The notes: generated from the sequence alone by a model not told the origin. A stretch of 34,022 nt of DNA from Erysipelotrichaceae bacterium (GCA_015058875.1 SVBN01000028.1:1-34022), one strand, 5' to 3'. Positions 1 through 8,099 are shown, counted from the first letter of the stretch. Translations and numbers: made by a program.

Positions 1-264
1 GTCCGGATTCTGGAATACAATCCCGATCTTCCCGCGGATTGCATGCAGGTTTTCCTCATTCAGCTCCAGCCCGTCGATCACAATCGATCCGCTTTCCTTT
101 TCCAACAGGCCCGCAATCAGCTTGGCCATCGTGGATTTACCGCTGCCGTTATGTCCCACCAGAGTCGTATATGTGCCCTTCTCAATGGAAAACGAAACAT
201 CATCAACTGCCTTTGTCTCGTTATCGTATGAGAAGCTCAGTCCTTTCACATCAATAATTCCCAT
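1..264 (-). CDS. ecfA1: Energy-coupling factor (ECF) transporter ATP-binding protein, N-terminal part
   Basis: The first 88 codons are visible; the gene runs off the left edge of the window in frame. The start ATG at 264 follows a GGAGGAGG ribosome site. The protein begins MGIIDVKGLSFSYDNET, has the Walker A loop GHNGSGKST at about residues 37-45, and the Q-loop IGIVFQNPD at the window edge. VFQNPD and the short N-terminus match the CbiO/EcfA class, which powers vitamin or cobalt/nickel uptake with EcfT and a substrate-binding S subunit. The Walker B, signature and H-loop motifs would lie outside the window. EcfA2 and EcfT usually follow, so they are probably just beyond the edge. ABC ATPase is certain; the ECF subclass is likely. 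Confidence 0.85.
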   Translation of the reverse strand, partial: MGIIDVKGLSFSYDNETKAVDDVSFSIEKGTYTTLVGHNGSGKSTMAKLIAGLLEKESGSIVIDGLELNEENLHAIRGKIGIVFQNPD

Positions 265-331
265 GTTTCCTCCTCCTGAAGGCCATATCATTATAGCGTA
301 AATCCTGCCAAAAACCTGTTATTAAGCAATG

Positions 332-354
332 AAAAAAGCTGCACATGGCAGCTT
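332..354 (-). terminator. Rho-independent terminator of the acidic membrane-anchored gene
   Basis: On the minus strand, arms AAGCTGC and GCAGCTT (348-354 and 336-342) enclose a 5-nt loop and are followed by a T run (332-337). It lies 10 bp past the stop of the gene ending at 364. Confidence 0.8.
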
Positions 355-363
355 CGCATTTAC

Positions 364-1422
364 TCAGTCGATTCTGTATCCTTCGTAGCTTCCCTGCAGA
401 GCGGCAACCTGGTTTGCGACATTGAAGATATCGCTCAGGATGGAACCCTCTTCGGTGAACATCTTTCTGGAAACAACCGTTTCATGATCGTTCAGTTCTT
501 CCGCTGCATAACCGTTGTTCACAGCGATCTTTTCGAACTCTCTCATGATTTCGGAATCATCATAACGGCACTTGTGGGAAATGCGGATCAGCGTATCAGC
601 CGGGAACTGTTCGGAGAACTGGCTGTTTCTCAGATACATTTCTTCAACAAAGTCCTTGTCCAGATACTGATACAGTCCGGCAATCTGTTCCACTTCGGAC
701 GCATACGGCTTTTCCGCCACAGCAACCGCCGGAGTCTCTTCTTCAAGCAGGGATCCGAATCCGAGATTCACTTCTTCCGCAGGTTCTTCTTCCGGAACCT
801 CTTCCGTCACAGGCTCTTCGACCGGTGTTTCTTCCGCAGCCGGTTCCTCAGCCGGAACTTCTTCCTGTACTTCTTCAATGACAGGTTCTTCAGCAGGTTC
901 TTCTGCCGGCGCCGGTTCTTCCGCAGAAACTTCCTCAGCAACGGGTTCTTCTGCAGGAATTTCTTCCTCTTCACCCAGCAGATCGAAGTCCATATTTCTG
1001 AGATCTTCAGCGCCTTCGACAGCTTCGCTCACTGTTTCCTGTGCTTCTTCGACAGCTTCTTCGATCACAGGCTCTTCGGCCGGAGCTTCTTCTGCGGCAG
1101 CCTCTTGTGCAGGCTCTTCTTCAATGACCTCTTCCTCAGCCGGCAGCTCTTCCGGTACTTCTTCCGCTTCGGGTTCCGCTGCAGGTTCTTCTTCCGCAGC
1201 TGTTTCCGGTGCGGGTTCTTCCGCAGGTGCTTCCTGAACTTCTTCCGCTTTGACTTCCGGCTCTTCGTTTGTGATGTCTACGAAACGGACGACATCATCC
1301 TGAACTTCTTCCGGAGCGGATGTCACTTCATCCTGCTTCTTTTTATAGATCGTGTATGCGGTTGCACCGATTGCAGCAGCGCCTGTAGCGGCCAATAATC
1401 CAATAATTGATCTTTTGAACAT
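364..1422 (-). CDS. Membrane-anchored Glu/Ala/Pro-rich repeat protein of unknown function
   Basis: 352 residues. Residues 1-30 form one membrane segment (SIIGLLAATGAAAIGATAYT) after a short basic start and before KKK, which fits a signal anchor. Residues of about 35-235 are low complexity: degenerate short repeats of EEPA, EEVP and EEPV types, very acidic, with almost no aromatic residues. The last roughly 110 residues look folded, with normal composition (VEQIAGLYQYLDKDFVEEMY onward). I do not recognise a named family. The architecture suggests an extended, charged spacer holding a C-terminal domain away from the membrane; which side of the membrane it faces is not settled. It is a single-gene unit with its own promoter and terminator. 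The opposite-strand open frames over it are by-products of the GAA/TTC-rich repeats. Confidence 0.8.
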   Translation of the reverse strand: MFKRSIIGLLAATGAAAIGATAYTIYKKKQDEVTSAPEEVQDDVVRFVDITNEEPEVKAEEVQEAPAEEPAPETAAEEEPAAEPEAEEVPEELPAEEEVIEEEPAQEAAAEEAPAEEPVIEEAVEEAQETVSEAVEGAEDLRNMDFDLLGEEEEIPAEEPVAEEVSAEEPAPAEEPAEEPVIEEVQEEVPAEEPAAEETPVEEPVTEEVPEEEPAEEVNLGFGSLLEEETPAVAVAEKPYASEVEQIAGLYQYLDKDFVEEMYLRNSQFSEQFPADTLIRISHKCRYDDSEIMREFEKIAVNNGYAAEELNDHETVVSRKMFTEEGSILSDIFNVANQVAALQGSYEGYRID

Positions 1423-1445
1423 AAACAGTCCTCACTTGCCCAATT

Positions 1446-1454
1446 ATTTTAGCA
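1446..1454 (-). promoter_or_regulatory. Extended -10 promoter for the acidic membrane protein
   Basis: Reads TGCTAAAAT on the minus strand (TG-N plus a TAAAAT hexamer), 24 bp before the ATG. No good -35 is visible at 16-18 bp. It has the same TGCTA form as several other promoters in the window. Confidence 0.55.
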
Positions 1455-1510
1455 CATTATTACTGATAAGAATCATATGTTTTGCATGTTCCTCACCGGA
1501 CACGCAGATG

Positions 1511-1537
1511 AAAACCGGATCATCGTGAAGACCCGGT
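1511..1537 (-). terminator. Terminator of the hom-lysC-asd operon
   Basis: On the minus strand, GACCCGGT's complement pairs with ATCCGGT: an 8-bp stem with one G-U pair (1514-1521 with 1530-1537) around an 8-nt loop, followed by TTTT. It lies 13 bp past the asd stop. Confidence 0.7.
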
Positions 1538-1549
1538 CTCAGTATTCTG

Positions 1550-2539
1550 TCAGTTTTTGTGATCCTCCAGATAACGGATGATCGCGACCGCGTTGGAAGC
1601 GGCGCCTTTCCTGATCTGATCACCGCAGCACCATGCCGCGATGCCTCCTTCAAAGACAAGATCTTTTCTCAGTCTGCCGACATAGACAAGATCCTGATTG
1701 GATGTCTCCAGCGGCATCGGATAACCCTCTTCCACATAAACATCCCCCGGGAAGCTGCGGATCGCATCGGCTGCCTGTTCCGGACTGACGGGCGCTTCGC
1801 ACTCCAGCGAGAAGCTGATGGAATGGGAGCGGTATACCGGAACCCGCACGCATGTGCATGTAACTTTCAGATCCGGCAGATGCAGGATCTTTCTTCCTTC
1901 ATACTGCATCTTCATCTCTTCCGCCGTATAGCCTTCTTCCTGTTCGGAGCCGATCCAGGGAATGCAGTTGTAGGCAATCTGGGCAGGGAATACACTGGGA
2001 TGCACCTGCTGTCCGGCACTGATCGCGTTCACCTCTTCCGTCAGCTCGCGCATGCCCTCGATCCCGGCGCCGGATACAGCCTGGTACGTGGACGCAATGA
2101 TCTTCCGGATCGGACTGATGCGGGATATCGGAGCGGCAGCCATCATGGTAATGATGGTGCTGCAGTTGGGATTGGCAATAATGCCGTTATGATGCAGCGC
2201 ATCTTCGCCGTTGATTTCCGGTACGACAAGCGGCACATCGTCATGCAGGCGGAAATATCTGGAATTATCCACAAAGACCGCACCTGCTTTCCGAATCAGC
2301 GGGGCATACTGCGCCGCAAGCGAAGCGGATACAGCGCCGAGCACATAATCCAGTCCCCTGATATTTTCTTCATTCATCACATCAATGACCAGTTCCTGCT
2401 CATTCCAGTGCATGACTTTTCCTTTGGAGCGCTGGGAGGCAAATACCCTGACCTCTTCGCATTCCGGAAGCTGTTCGCTGATGCATTCCAGCATCTGTCT
2501 GCCGACGGCGCCGGTCGCGCCTAAAATACCGATCTTCAT
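1550..2539 (-). CDS. asd: Aspartate-semialdehyde dehydrogenase
   Basis: 329 residues, close to the usual 330-350. It reduces aspartyl-phosphate to aspartate semialdehyde with NADPH. The N-terminal Rossmann motif GILGATGAVGRQ (4-15) binds NADP; the catalytic cysteine is C126 in NPNCSTI; QQVHPSVFPAQIAYNCIPWI matches the conserved substrate-domain segment of the family. It is last in the hom-lysC-asd operon. Its ATG lies inside the end of lysC (ATGA overlap, 2536-2539), which suggests coupled translation. A terminator follows. In this context it supplies the threonine branch with semialdehyde; it may also serve lysine and diaminopimelate synthesis, whose dap genes are not in the window. Confidence 0.95.
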   Translation of the reverse strand: MKIGILGATGAVGRQMLECISEQLPECEEVRVFASQRSKGKVMHWNEQELVIDVMNEENIRGLDYVLGAVSASLAAQYAPLIRKAGAVFVDNSRYFRLHDDVPLVVPEINGEDALHHNGIIANPNCSTIITMMAAAPISRISPIRKIIASTYQAVSGAGIEGMRELTEEVNAISAGQQVHPSVFPAQIAYNCIPWIGSEQEEGYTAEEMKMQYEGRKILHLPDLKVTCTCVRVPVYRSHSISFSLECEAPVSPEQAADAIRSFPGDVYVEEGYPMPLETSNQDLVYVGRLRKDLVFEGGIAAWCCGDQIRKGAASNAVAIIRYLEDHKN

Positions 2540-3876
2540 TTCACTGCCCCCTCTTCCTTGATGAACTTTTCATAAATGCAGCGGATTGCCTTTTCAAAGT
2601 CACGATCCAGAACACCGACCTCAATGCAGCGCTCGGCGTTGGTCTGGCTCAGCACCTTGATATTGATGCCGTTATTTCCGAACTCCGAGATCAGTCTGCC
2701 GGAAATGCCGGGCTGCTGTTTCATAGCGCGTCCGACGATCGCGATAATCGCGACATGTTCTTCGATATGCAGCTCTTCCGGCTTCAGTTCCTCACGGATC
2801 CTGCCGATGATTTCATACAGACAGGAGCTGACCTTTTCCCCTGCCACAATGACCGATACGGTATCCACCGTGGTCGGGATTGTCTCAATCGGAACATTGA
2901 ACGATTCAAATACAGACAGGATACGGCGCAGGAATCCGGTTTCAAACTCGTTGTGATTGCGGACTGCGGTGATCACGGTATAATTTTTTCTTCCGGTAAT
3001 GCCGGTAATGAAATGCGGCGGTTCCTTCCGGTCATATTCCGCACAGTTTTCCATGATCATCGTACCGGGATTATCCGGCTCATTCGTATTGCGGATATTG
3101 ATTGGGATATTCTTATCCTTGACCGGGAACACCGCATCATCATGCAGAACATTCGCGCCCATATAGCTCATTTCCCTGAGCTCGCTGTAGTTGATCCGGG
3201 GAATCTGATACGGATGATCGACAATCTTCGGATCGGCCATATAGAAGCCGGATACATCGGTCCAGTTTTCATAGACATCCGCATTCAGGATGTTCGCCAG
3301 CACGGCGCCGGTCACATCCGAACCGCCTCTGGACATGACGCGGATCACGCCGTTGGGCATGGCCCCGTAGAATCCCGGCACAACAACGCCTTTGTTCTCC
3401 CGGGCATACTGTTCCAACATCTTTCCCGTATAGTCGTAATCAATCGAGCCGTCATAGCGGAAGCGGATGACATCCGCCGCATCCGCAAAGGCAAAGCCGA
3501 GATATTCCGCCATCAGGACAGCCGTCAGATATTCGCCTCTGGAAACGAGATAATCTTCCGAGAGGTCCTTTTTCATAATCGAGCGGATCTGATCAAACTT
3601 CGCCCGCAGATCTGTTTTCAGTCCCAGTTCTTCCGCAATCCCGAGATATTTTTCCTCAATCAGGGAGAAAATCGGTTCATAGGAAACTCCGTATTTCAGA
3701 TGGGCATGGGTCAGATACAGCAGATCGGTCACTTTATGGTCTTCCCGGCAGGTCTTGCCGCAGGCGCTGACCACGACAAACTTTCTTGACGGATCGCTTT
3801 CAATGATATTCTTTACTTTACGGAACTGTTCCGCATTGGCAACACTGGATCCTCCGAATTTCGCAACTTTGATCAT
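2536..3876 (-). CDS. lysC: Aspartate kinase with C-terminal ACT domains
   Basis: 446 residues. It phosphorylates aspartate, the committed step of the aspartate amino-acid family. The kinase domain starts with KFGGSSVANAEQFRKV (6-21), and SRGGSDVTGAVLAN lies in the middle of the kinase fold. From about residue 310, two ACT repeats follow (TVITAVRNHNEFETGFLRR and VAIIAIVGRAMKQQPGISGR), the normal seat of threonine or lysine feedback control. The length and kinase sequence fit the undivided monofunctional type rather than alpha/beta subunits from an internal start. It overlaps hom upstream by 4 bp and asd downstream by 4 bp, so the three genes form one tightly packed transcript. Which amino acid inhibits it cannot be read from sequence; the operon makes threonine most likely. 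Confidence 0.93.
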   Translation of the reverse strand: MIKVAKFGGSSVANAEQFRKVKNIIESDPSRKFVVVSACGKTCREDHKVTDLLYLTHAHLKYGVSYEPIFSLIEEKYLGIAEELGLKTDLRAKFDQIRSIMKKDLSEDYLVSRGEYLTAVLMAEYLGFAFADAADVIRFRYDGSIDYDYTGKMLEQYARENKGVVVPGFYGAMPNGVIRVMSRGGSDVTGAVLANILNADVYENWTDVSGFYMADPKIVDHPYQIPRINYSELREMSYMGANVLHDDAVFPVKDKNIPINIRNTNEPDNPGTMIMENCAEYDRKEPPHFITGITGRKNYTVITAVRNHNEFETGFLRRILSVFESFNVPIETIPTTVDTVSVIVAGEKVSSCLYEIIGRIREELKPEELHIEEHVAIIAIVGRAMKQQPGISGRLISEFGNNGINIKVLSQTNAERCIEVGVLDRDFEKAIRCIYEKFIKEEGAVK

Positions 3877-4985
3877 TCACATACCTCCGCAATAAACAAT
3901 GCATGCCCTTCCGGCAGTGCCTGCATCAGATCGTTTAACAGAATATGCTCTGTTATGATAAATCCGTTTCCTTTTTCCTTCACCGGAAGATTCAGCGCTT
4001 CCGCGCCGTTTCCGGAAATATAATATGTTCCTTCAAATATGCCGGTCTGATCAATCCGCTCATACTCCGTCTTCATCTGCGTGCATCCCCGTGCAATGTC
4101 CAGGATATCCTGCACCACGGCGTGTGCAGTAGGCAGGGAGCCGGCTCCCTGGCCGGAGAATGCCGCGACGCCCAGCGTCGGGCTGTCTGTTTCCAGACGG
4201 TTCTGATTGGAGAAGACCGCACTCATCGGATCATTGCTTTTCAGGATCCGCGGCATGACGCATGCCCCCTGCGGCGAGCCTTCGCCGATCATTTTGATCA
4301 CGCGGCCATGCTGTTTTGCCCATGCGGCATCCGATGCATGGATATGACGGATTCCGAACGCCGGAATCAGATCCGGAGATATCACCAGGCCGCATGCGGC
4401 GAACAAAGAGATGCAGCATTTATAGCGGACATCCATGCCGTCGATATCATCGGACGGATCCTGTTCCGCATAGCCGAGCTTCTGCGCCTGCTTCAGGGCT
4501 TCCGCAAAATCCGTTCCGTTTTCATGCATGGCCGAAAGAATATAATTCGTCGTTCCGTTCATGATGCCCCGGAACCCGGTGATCTCATCAATCCTGCGGA
4601 TATGTTCCAGTTCATGGATCCAGGGAATCCCGCCGCCGCACGATGCTTCAAAGCGCACCTGTACATGATGCTCCGAAGAAGCGGCGAGGATCTCTTCGAG
4701 CAGTGACGCCAGCATTTTCTTGTTGGAAGTCACAGCGTGCTTTCCCTGCTTCATTGCCTGCAGTACATAGCTGCCGGCCGGCTGTACGCCGCCCATGCAT
4801 TCCACGATCATGCCGATCTCAGGGTCGTTCAGAATCTCCTCCGCAGATAATGTATAGCGCGGATCATTGCCTTCCGAAAGATCCTTTACGAGGATCTTTG
4901 TGATCTCAAGATCCGGGTATTTCCCATCCAGTATCGCTGTCACGCCTCTTCCGACAACGCCGTGCCCAAGCAGTCCGATCTTCAT
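3873..4985 (-). CDS. hom: Homoserine dehydrogenase, short form
   Basis: 370 residues. It reduces aspartate semialdehyde to homoserine. NAD(P)-binding motif GLLGHGVVGRGV is at 4-15; SNKKMLA, MNGTTNYILS and the active-site signature YAEQDPSDDIDGMDVRYK are all present. The usual Bacillota enzyme is about 400-435 residues with a C-terminal ACT domain. Here only about 50 residues follow the catalytic region (GTYYISGNGAEAL onward), so the regulatory domain is reduced or absent. It is first in the leftward operon hom-lysC-asd. The ATG at 4985 has a GGAGGAGA ribosome site. Its promoter overlaps that of thrC on the other strand. No T-box or threonine leader peptide is seen; the predicted leader is only about 45 nt. 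Confidence 0.93.
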   Translation of the reverse strand: MKIGLLGHGVVGRGVTAILDGKYPDLEITKILVKDLSEGNDPRYTLSAEEILNDPEIGMIVECMGGVQPAGSYVLQAMKQGKHAVTSNKKMLASLLEEILAASSEHHVQVRFEASCGGGIPWIHELEHIRRIDEITGFRGIMNGTTNYILSAMHENGTDFAEALKQAQKLGYAEQDPSDDIDGMDVRYKCCISLFAACGLVISPDLIPAFGIRHIHASDAAWAKQHGRVIKMIGEGSPQGACVMPRILKSNDPMSAVFSNQNRLETDSPTLGVAAFSGQGAGSLPTAHAVVQDILDIARGCTQMKTEYERIDQTGIFEGTYYISGNGAEALNLPVKEKGNGFIITEHILLNDLMQALPEGHALFIAEVCE

Positions 4986-5018
4986 CCGCTTCTCCTCCTG
5001 TACTCAAAATAAACACAG

Positions 5019-5066
5019 TTGTATTTACAGTGAGAACATAGTATCATTTCAGACATATACTGGCAA
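5019..5066. promoter_or_regulatory. Interleaved divergent promoters of the two threonine operons
   Basis: Plus strand: TTGTAT (5019-5024), 17 bp, TATCAT (5042-5047) for thrC. Minus strand: TTGCCA (5066-5061), 17 bp, TACTAT (5043-5038) for hom. Both have ideal spacing. The two -10 boxes share positions 5042-5043, and each -35 lies downstream of the other promoter's -10. The promoter assignments are by eye; mutual exclusion is inferred from geometry. Confidence 0.6.
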
Positions 5067-5078
5067 GGAGAAAAAAAT

Positions 5079-6563
5079 ATGCACGCATTTATCAGCACCA
5101 GAAACAGGAATCTGCATGTCACTTCCCATGAAGCCGTCATGCGCGGCCTCAGTGAAGACGGCGGGCTCTTCTTTCCGGAAGTTCTGGATATTCATATTGA
5201 TCCCTCGGATCTCAGAAGCATGAGCTATCAGGAAATGGCCGCCCGCATCATTTCCGCATATCTGGATGATTATTCCCCGGAAGATATCCGAAACAGCGTT
5301 TACGGCGCTTATGATGAAAAGTTTGACTGCAGTGAGATTGTCCCGCTGCGCGGAATTTCCGCCGGATATCTGATGGATCTCTGGCACGGACCGACGTCCG
5401 CGTTCAAGGATCTTGCCCTGACCGTCCTGCCGCGGCTGATGACATGTGCGTGCCGCATGGAAGACTATCACGGAACGGTCGCTATTCTGACCGCTACCAG
5501 CGGCGATACGGGCAAGGCTGCCCTTGCCGGCTTCCGGGATGTGCCGGGCACGGCAGTTACCGTATTCTATCCCGAAGACGGCGTTTCTCCGGTACAGAAA
5601 CGGCAGATGCAGACAGCGGAAGGAAACAATGTCCGTGTTATTGCCGTGCAGGGCAACTTCGACGACTGCCAGCGTATGGTCAAGGAAGCCTCCGTCAGCG
5701 AACAGGTGCGCAATGCATCGGAAAACGTGCGGATCTCCAGTGCCAATTCCATCAATATCGGCAGGCTCATTCCCCAGATTGTCTATTATTACGCAAGCTA
5801 TGTCCGTCTGGCTGATTCCGGTGCGATTGCTTACGGAGACGAGGTCAGCTTCAGTGTCCCGACCGGCAACTTCGGCGATATTCTCGCCGGGTATCTGGCA
5901 AAGCGTGCCGGCCTGCCGGTACGGCATCTGATCTGCGCATCCAACAAAAACCATGTGCTCACCGATTTCCTTGAAACCGGCACATACAGCACAAACCGGC
6001 CGTTCTATACAACCATGTCCCCTTCCATGGACATCCTGGTATCGAGCAATCTGGAACGTCTGCTGTTTGAAGAAAGCGGACATGATGATGAACTTATCCG
6101 CAGTCTGATGAAATCACTGAATGAAACCGGCACCTTCCGCATTCCGGAAGAAATGCTCGCATCCATCCGGAATACCTTTAAGGCATCCTGGTGCGATGAA
6201 GACGCCTGCGCCGGGATGATCCGGAATCTTTACGAACAGGAACATGTCCTGATTGACCCGCATACCGCGGTGGCAGTCCACGGCATGAACCTGTACCGGG
6301 AAAAATACGGAACCGGTATCCCGTGCATCGCGCTTTCCACCGCATCCCCGTACAAGTTTGCGATCGATGTATATCAGGCACTGACAGGTATTCAGCATAG
6401 CGACGGCTTTGAAGCCATGCGGAAACTGCATGAAATGACCGGTGAAAAGATCCCGGCAAATCTCGCGGATCTGCAGGACAAGCCGGTCAGATTCACGCAG
6501 TGCATTGCCAGGGATGAGGCAATGCATGTCATAACGGAAAGAATGAAGGAGATCGGAGAATGA
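5079..6563 (+). CDS. thrC: Threonine synthase
   Basis: 494 residues, the long bacterial and fungal-type length. A PLP enzyme that converts O-phosphohomoserine to threonine. The N-terminus carries the class signature STRN plus GLSEDGGLFFPE; the PLP lysine is K110 in GPTSAFKDLAL; TATSGDTGKAAL binds the phosphate group; VPTGNFGDILAGYLAKRAGL is the glycine-rich loop typical of this class. AAGGAG precedes the ATG at 5079. It is first in the rightward operon thrC-thrB-ACT and divergent from hom, so the two operons together cover aspartate to threonine. Its stop overlaps the thrB start by 4 bp. Confidence 0.96.
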   Translation: MHAFISTRNRNLHVTSHEAVMRGLSEDGGLFFPEVLDIHIDPSDLRSMSYQEMAARIISAYLDDYSPEDIRNSVYGAYDEKFDCSEIVPLRGISAGYLMDLWHGPTSAFKDLALTVLPRLMTCACRMEDYHGTVAILTATSGDTGKAALAGFRDVPGTAVTVFYPEDGVSPVQKRQMQTAEGNNVRVIAVQGNFDDCQRMVKEASVSEQVRNASENVRISSANSINIGRLIPQIVYYYASYVRLADSGAIAYGDEVSFSVPTGNFGDILAGYLAKRAGLPVRHLICASNKNHVLTDFLETGTYSTNRPFYTTMSPSMDILVSSNLERLLFEESGHDDELIRSLMKSLNETGTFRIPEEMLASIRNTFKASWCDEDACAGMIRNLYEQEHVLIDPHTAVAVHGMNLYREKYGTGIPCIALSTASPYKFAIDVYQALTGIQHSDGFEAMRKLHEMTGEKIPANLADLQDKPVRFTQCIARDEAMHVITERMKEIGE

Positions 6564-7447
6564 TCCGGGTCAGAGTACCGGCGACCAGCGCCAATCTCGG
6601 TCCGGGATTTGACTGTCTCGGCATTGCTTTGAATATCTATAACGAATTTGAAGCGGAGCTGTCCGAAGCAGACAGACTGGAAAACGTCGAAGCCCGCTTC
6701 GACAATCCGGACAACCTGTTTCTCAAGGCATATCACAAAGCCGGGGAAGCATTCGGCGTCAATGATCACGTGCACGCCCGGTTTCACTGCGGCATCCCCG
6801 TATCAAGAGGCCTCGGCTCCAGCGCCGCGCTGTCTGCGGGCGGACTGGCCTGCTGGCATCTGCTGCATCCCGGACGGATGAAGACGCAGGACGCATTGAA
6901 TCTGATTACGGAACTGGAAGGTCATCCGGACAACGGCGCCCCCGCCCTGCTGGGAGGACTGACCGCCTCGCTTGTTTCTGACAGTGTCATTTCCAGAAAG
7001 CTGGATATATCTCCGAAATGGAAATATACGCTGTTCATCCCGGATGTCGAGGTTTCGACAGAAAAAGCGCGGGCAATCCTGCCGGACAGCTATCCGCGGA
7101 ACATTGCCGCATCCAACGGTGCCCATGCCATCCTGATGACATCGGCATTGGCGCGGGGTGATCTTTCCCTTTTGAAACAGGCCGCGAAGGATCAGATTCA
7201 TGAACCTTACCGGAAGGCGCTGATCCCGCATTTTGATGAAGTATCCCGGAATGCCGTAAATGATACCGGCGGTGTCTTTCTGATCAGCGGATCCGGTTCC
7301 ACATGCATCCTGATCTCAGAGAAATCCCTTTCCGCATCCGCGGAAGCGGAAATCAGGCAGCTGCCGGAGCACTGGCAGATCATCACGGCAGAGCCAGCCT
7401 TTTCCGGTACGGAATATAAGGAGGAAACATGGCATCCGATTTTCTGA
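6560..7447 (+). CDS. thrB: Homoserine kinase
   Basis: 295 residues, family length. It phosphorylates homoserine using ATP and belongs to the GHMP kinases. The N-terminal motif VRVPATSANLGPGFDCLG and the ATP-binding GHMP loop PVSRGLGSSAALSAGG (80-95) are intact, and ELEGHPDNGAPALLGG is the third conserved block. Start ATG 6560 sits in the thrC stop (ATGA). The final 19 bp overlap the following ACT gene, so all three cistrons are likely translationally coupled. Confidence 0.96.
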   Translation: MIRVRVPATSANLGPGFDCLGIALNIYNEFEAELSEADRLENVEARFDNPDNLFLKAYHKAGEAFGVNDHVHARFHCGIPVSRGLGSSAALSAGGLACWHLLHPGRMKTQDALNLITELEGHPDNGAPALLGGLTASLVSDSVISRKLDISPKWKYTLFIPDVEVSTEKARAILPDSYPRNIAASNGAHAILMTSALARGDLSLLKQAAKDQIHEPYRKALIPHFDEVSRNAVNDTGGVFLISGSGSTCILISEKSLSASAEAEIRQLPEHWQIITAEPAFSGTEYKEETWHPIF

Positions 7448-7866
7448 TTGTACATAAAAAGATCCTGCCCGATTATCTTGAAAAAGTCATCGAGGCAAGA
7501 GAGCTGATCAGCCGTCATGAGGCTTCTTCCGTAACGGAAGCTGTCCGCATCGTCGGGATCTCAAGAAATACGTTTTATAAATACAAAGACTGTGTCTGGA
7601 GAGCGGAAAGCTCCGAATCACGCCGGCGGGCAATTATCGCGCTTGTTCTGCAGGATGAAGCGGGCAGTCTTTCCTCCGTCCTCTCCTATCTCAGCGATGC
7701 ACATCTTTCCGTCATCACGATTTCCCAGTCCATACCGGTCGCATACCGGGCGGCCGTCACCATCTCACTGGATATTACCGAGATGGAAGGCAGCGCCGAT
7801 GCGATGCTGGACGGGCTCAGGAAACTCCCGAATGTTCTGTCTGCATATCTGGAGGCAATGGAATAA
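7429..7866 (+). CDS. UPF0735 / PheB-type ACT domain protein
   Basis: 145 residues, the usual size of the UPF0735 family. The first 60 residues include a helix-turn-helix-like segment (SVTEAVRIVGISRNTFYKYK); the rest, from about residue 70, is an ACT domain (RAIIALVLQDEAGSLSSVLS, then HLSVITISQSIPV). ACT domains bind amino acids. The N-terminal HTH look is suggestive, but DNA binding is not established for the family. The 19-bp overlap with thrB and lack of its own promoter make it part of the threonine operon, so a role in sensing threonine or a related amino acid is a fair inference. AAGGAGGAA precedes the ATG inside thrB. Confidence 0.88.
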   Translation: MASDFLIVHKKILPDYLEKVIEARELISRHEASSVTEAVRIVGISRNTFYKYKDCVWRAESSESRRRAIIALVLQDEAGSLSSVLSYLSDAHLSVITISQSIPVAYRAAVTISLDITEMEGSADAMLDGLRKLPNVLSAYLEAME

Positions 7867-7930
7867 TCCGAAAACAGAAAAGCGTATTTATCACTGTCTT
7901 CGGATGAATGAAAGCGGTTTCCGGTAAAAT

Positions 7931-7939
7931 TGTTATACT
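7931..7939 (+). promoter_or_regulatory. Extended -10 promoter for the IIB-like gene and its leader
   Basis: TGTTATACT: TG-N plus TATACT, which is five of six to TATAAT. No -35 at 16-18 bp. Predicted start is near 7946, giving a 5' leader of about 154 nt. Confidence 0.55.
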
Positions 7940-7945
7940 TTTTTG

Positions 7946-8099
7946 AAGTATATGAGTTTTTTTCGGATCCATTCTTTCATACAATATGGTCAGCCTGTAT
8001 AAAGCAGGCGCTCTTTCTGCATCCCGTGCCGGGGGGAACGGAGCAGAAACAACCATAAACAGATTATCACCTCAGGATCAGTATAAAGGGGGTACAAGC
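7946..8099 (+). other. Long structured 5' leader of the IIB-like gene
   Basis: A roughly 154-nt untranslated leader with two adjacent hairpins. The first is GCCTG/CAGGC (7993-7997 with 8005-8009). The second is TTTCTGC/GCAGAAA (8014-8020 with 8043-8049) with an inner CCGT/ACGG (8024-8027 with 8038-8041) and a G-rich loop. The ribosome site AAAGGGGG (8085-8092) lies downstream in unpaired AT-rich sequence. No known riboswitch class was recognised. An open frame from an ATG at 7986 runs in phase into the gene but lacks a ribosome site. Confidence 0.4.

Noticed and set aside
484..1398. Long plus-strand open frames opposite the acidic repeat gene (484-1398, 878-1237)
   Set aside because: They are mirror products of GAA/TTC-rich repeats, giving Phe/Arg- or Ser-rich proteins with no ribosome site; the minus-strand gene has promoter, ribosome site and terminator.
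4986..5078. T-box or threonine leader peptide before hom or thrC
   Set aside because: The gap is only 93 bp, filled by two promoters and ribosome sites, with no room for a T-box and no Thr-codon-rich short frame.
5049..6083. 344-codon minus-strand open frame opposite thrC
   Set aside because: thrC carries all family motifs on the plus strand; the other frame has none.
7866..7905. Hairpin after the ACT gene (ATCCGAA/TTCGGAT plus ACAG/CTGT) as operon terminator and as another RIT target site
   Set aside because: No T run follows and the loop is long, so termination is doubtful. The arms resemble the RIT palindrome, but the centre is not AAGGTT and the arms are far apart; probably coincidence.
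7986..8099. N-terminal extension of the IIB-like protein from ATG 7986
   Set aside because: No ribosome site before 7986, low-complexity translation, and the region forms hairpins; ATG 8100 has a strong site and begins with the IIB-like first strand.
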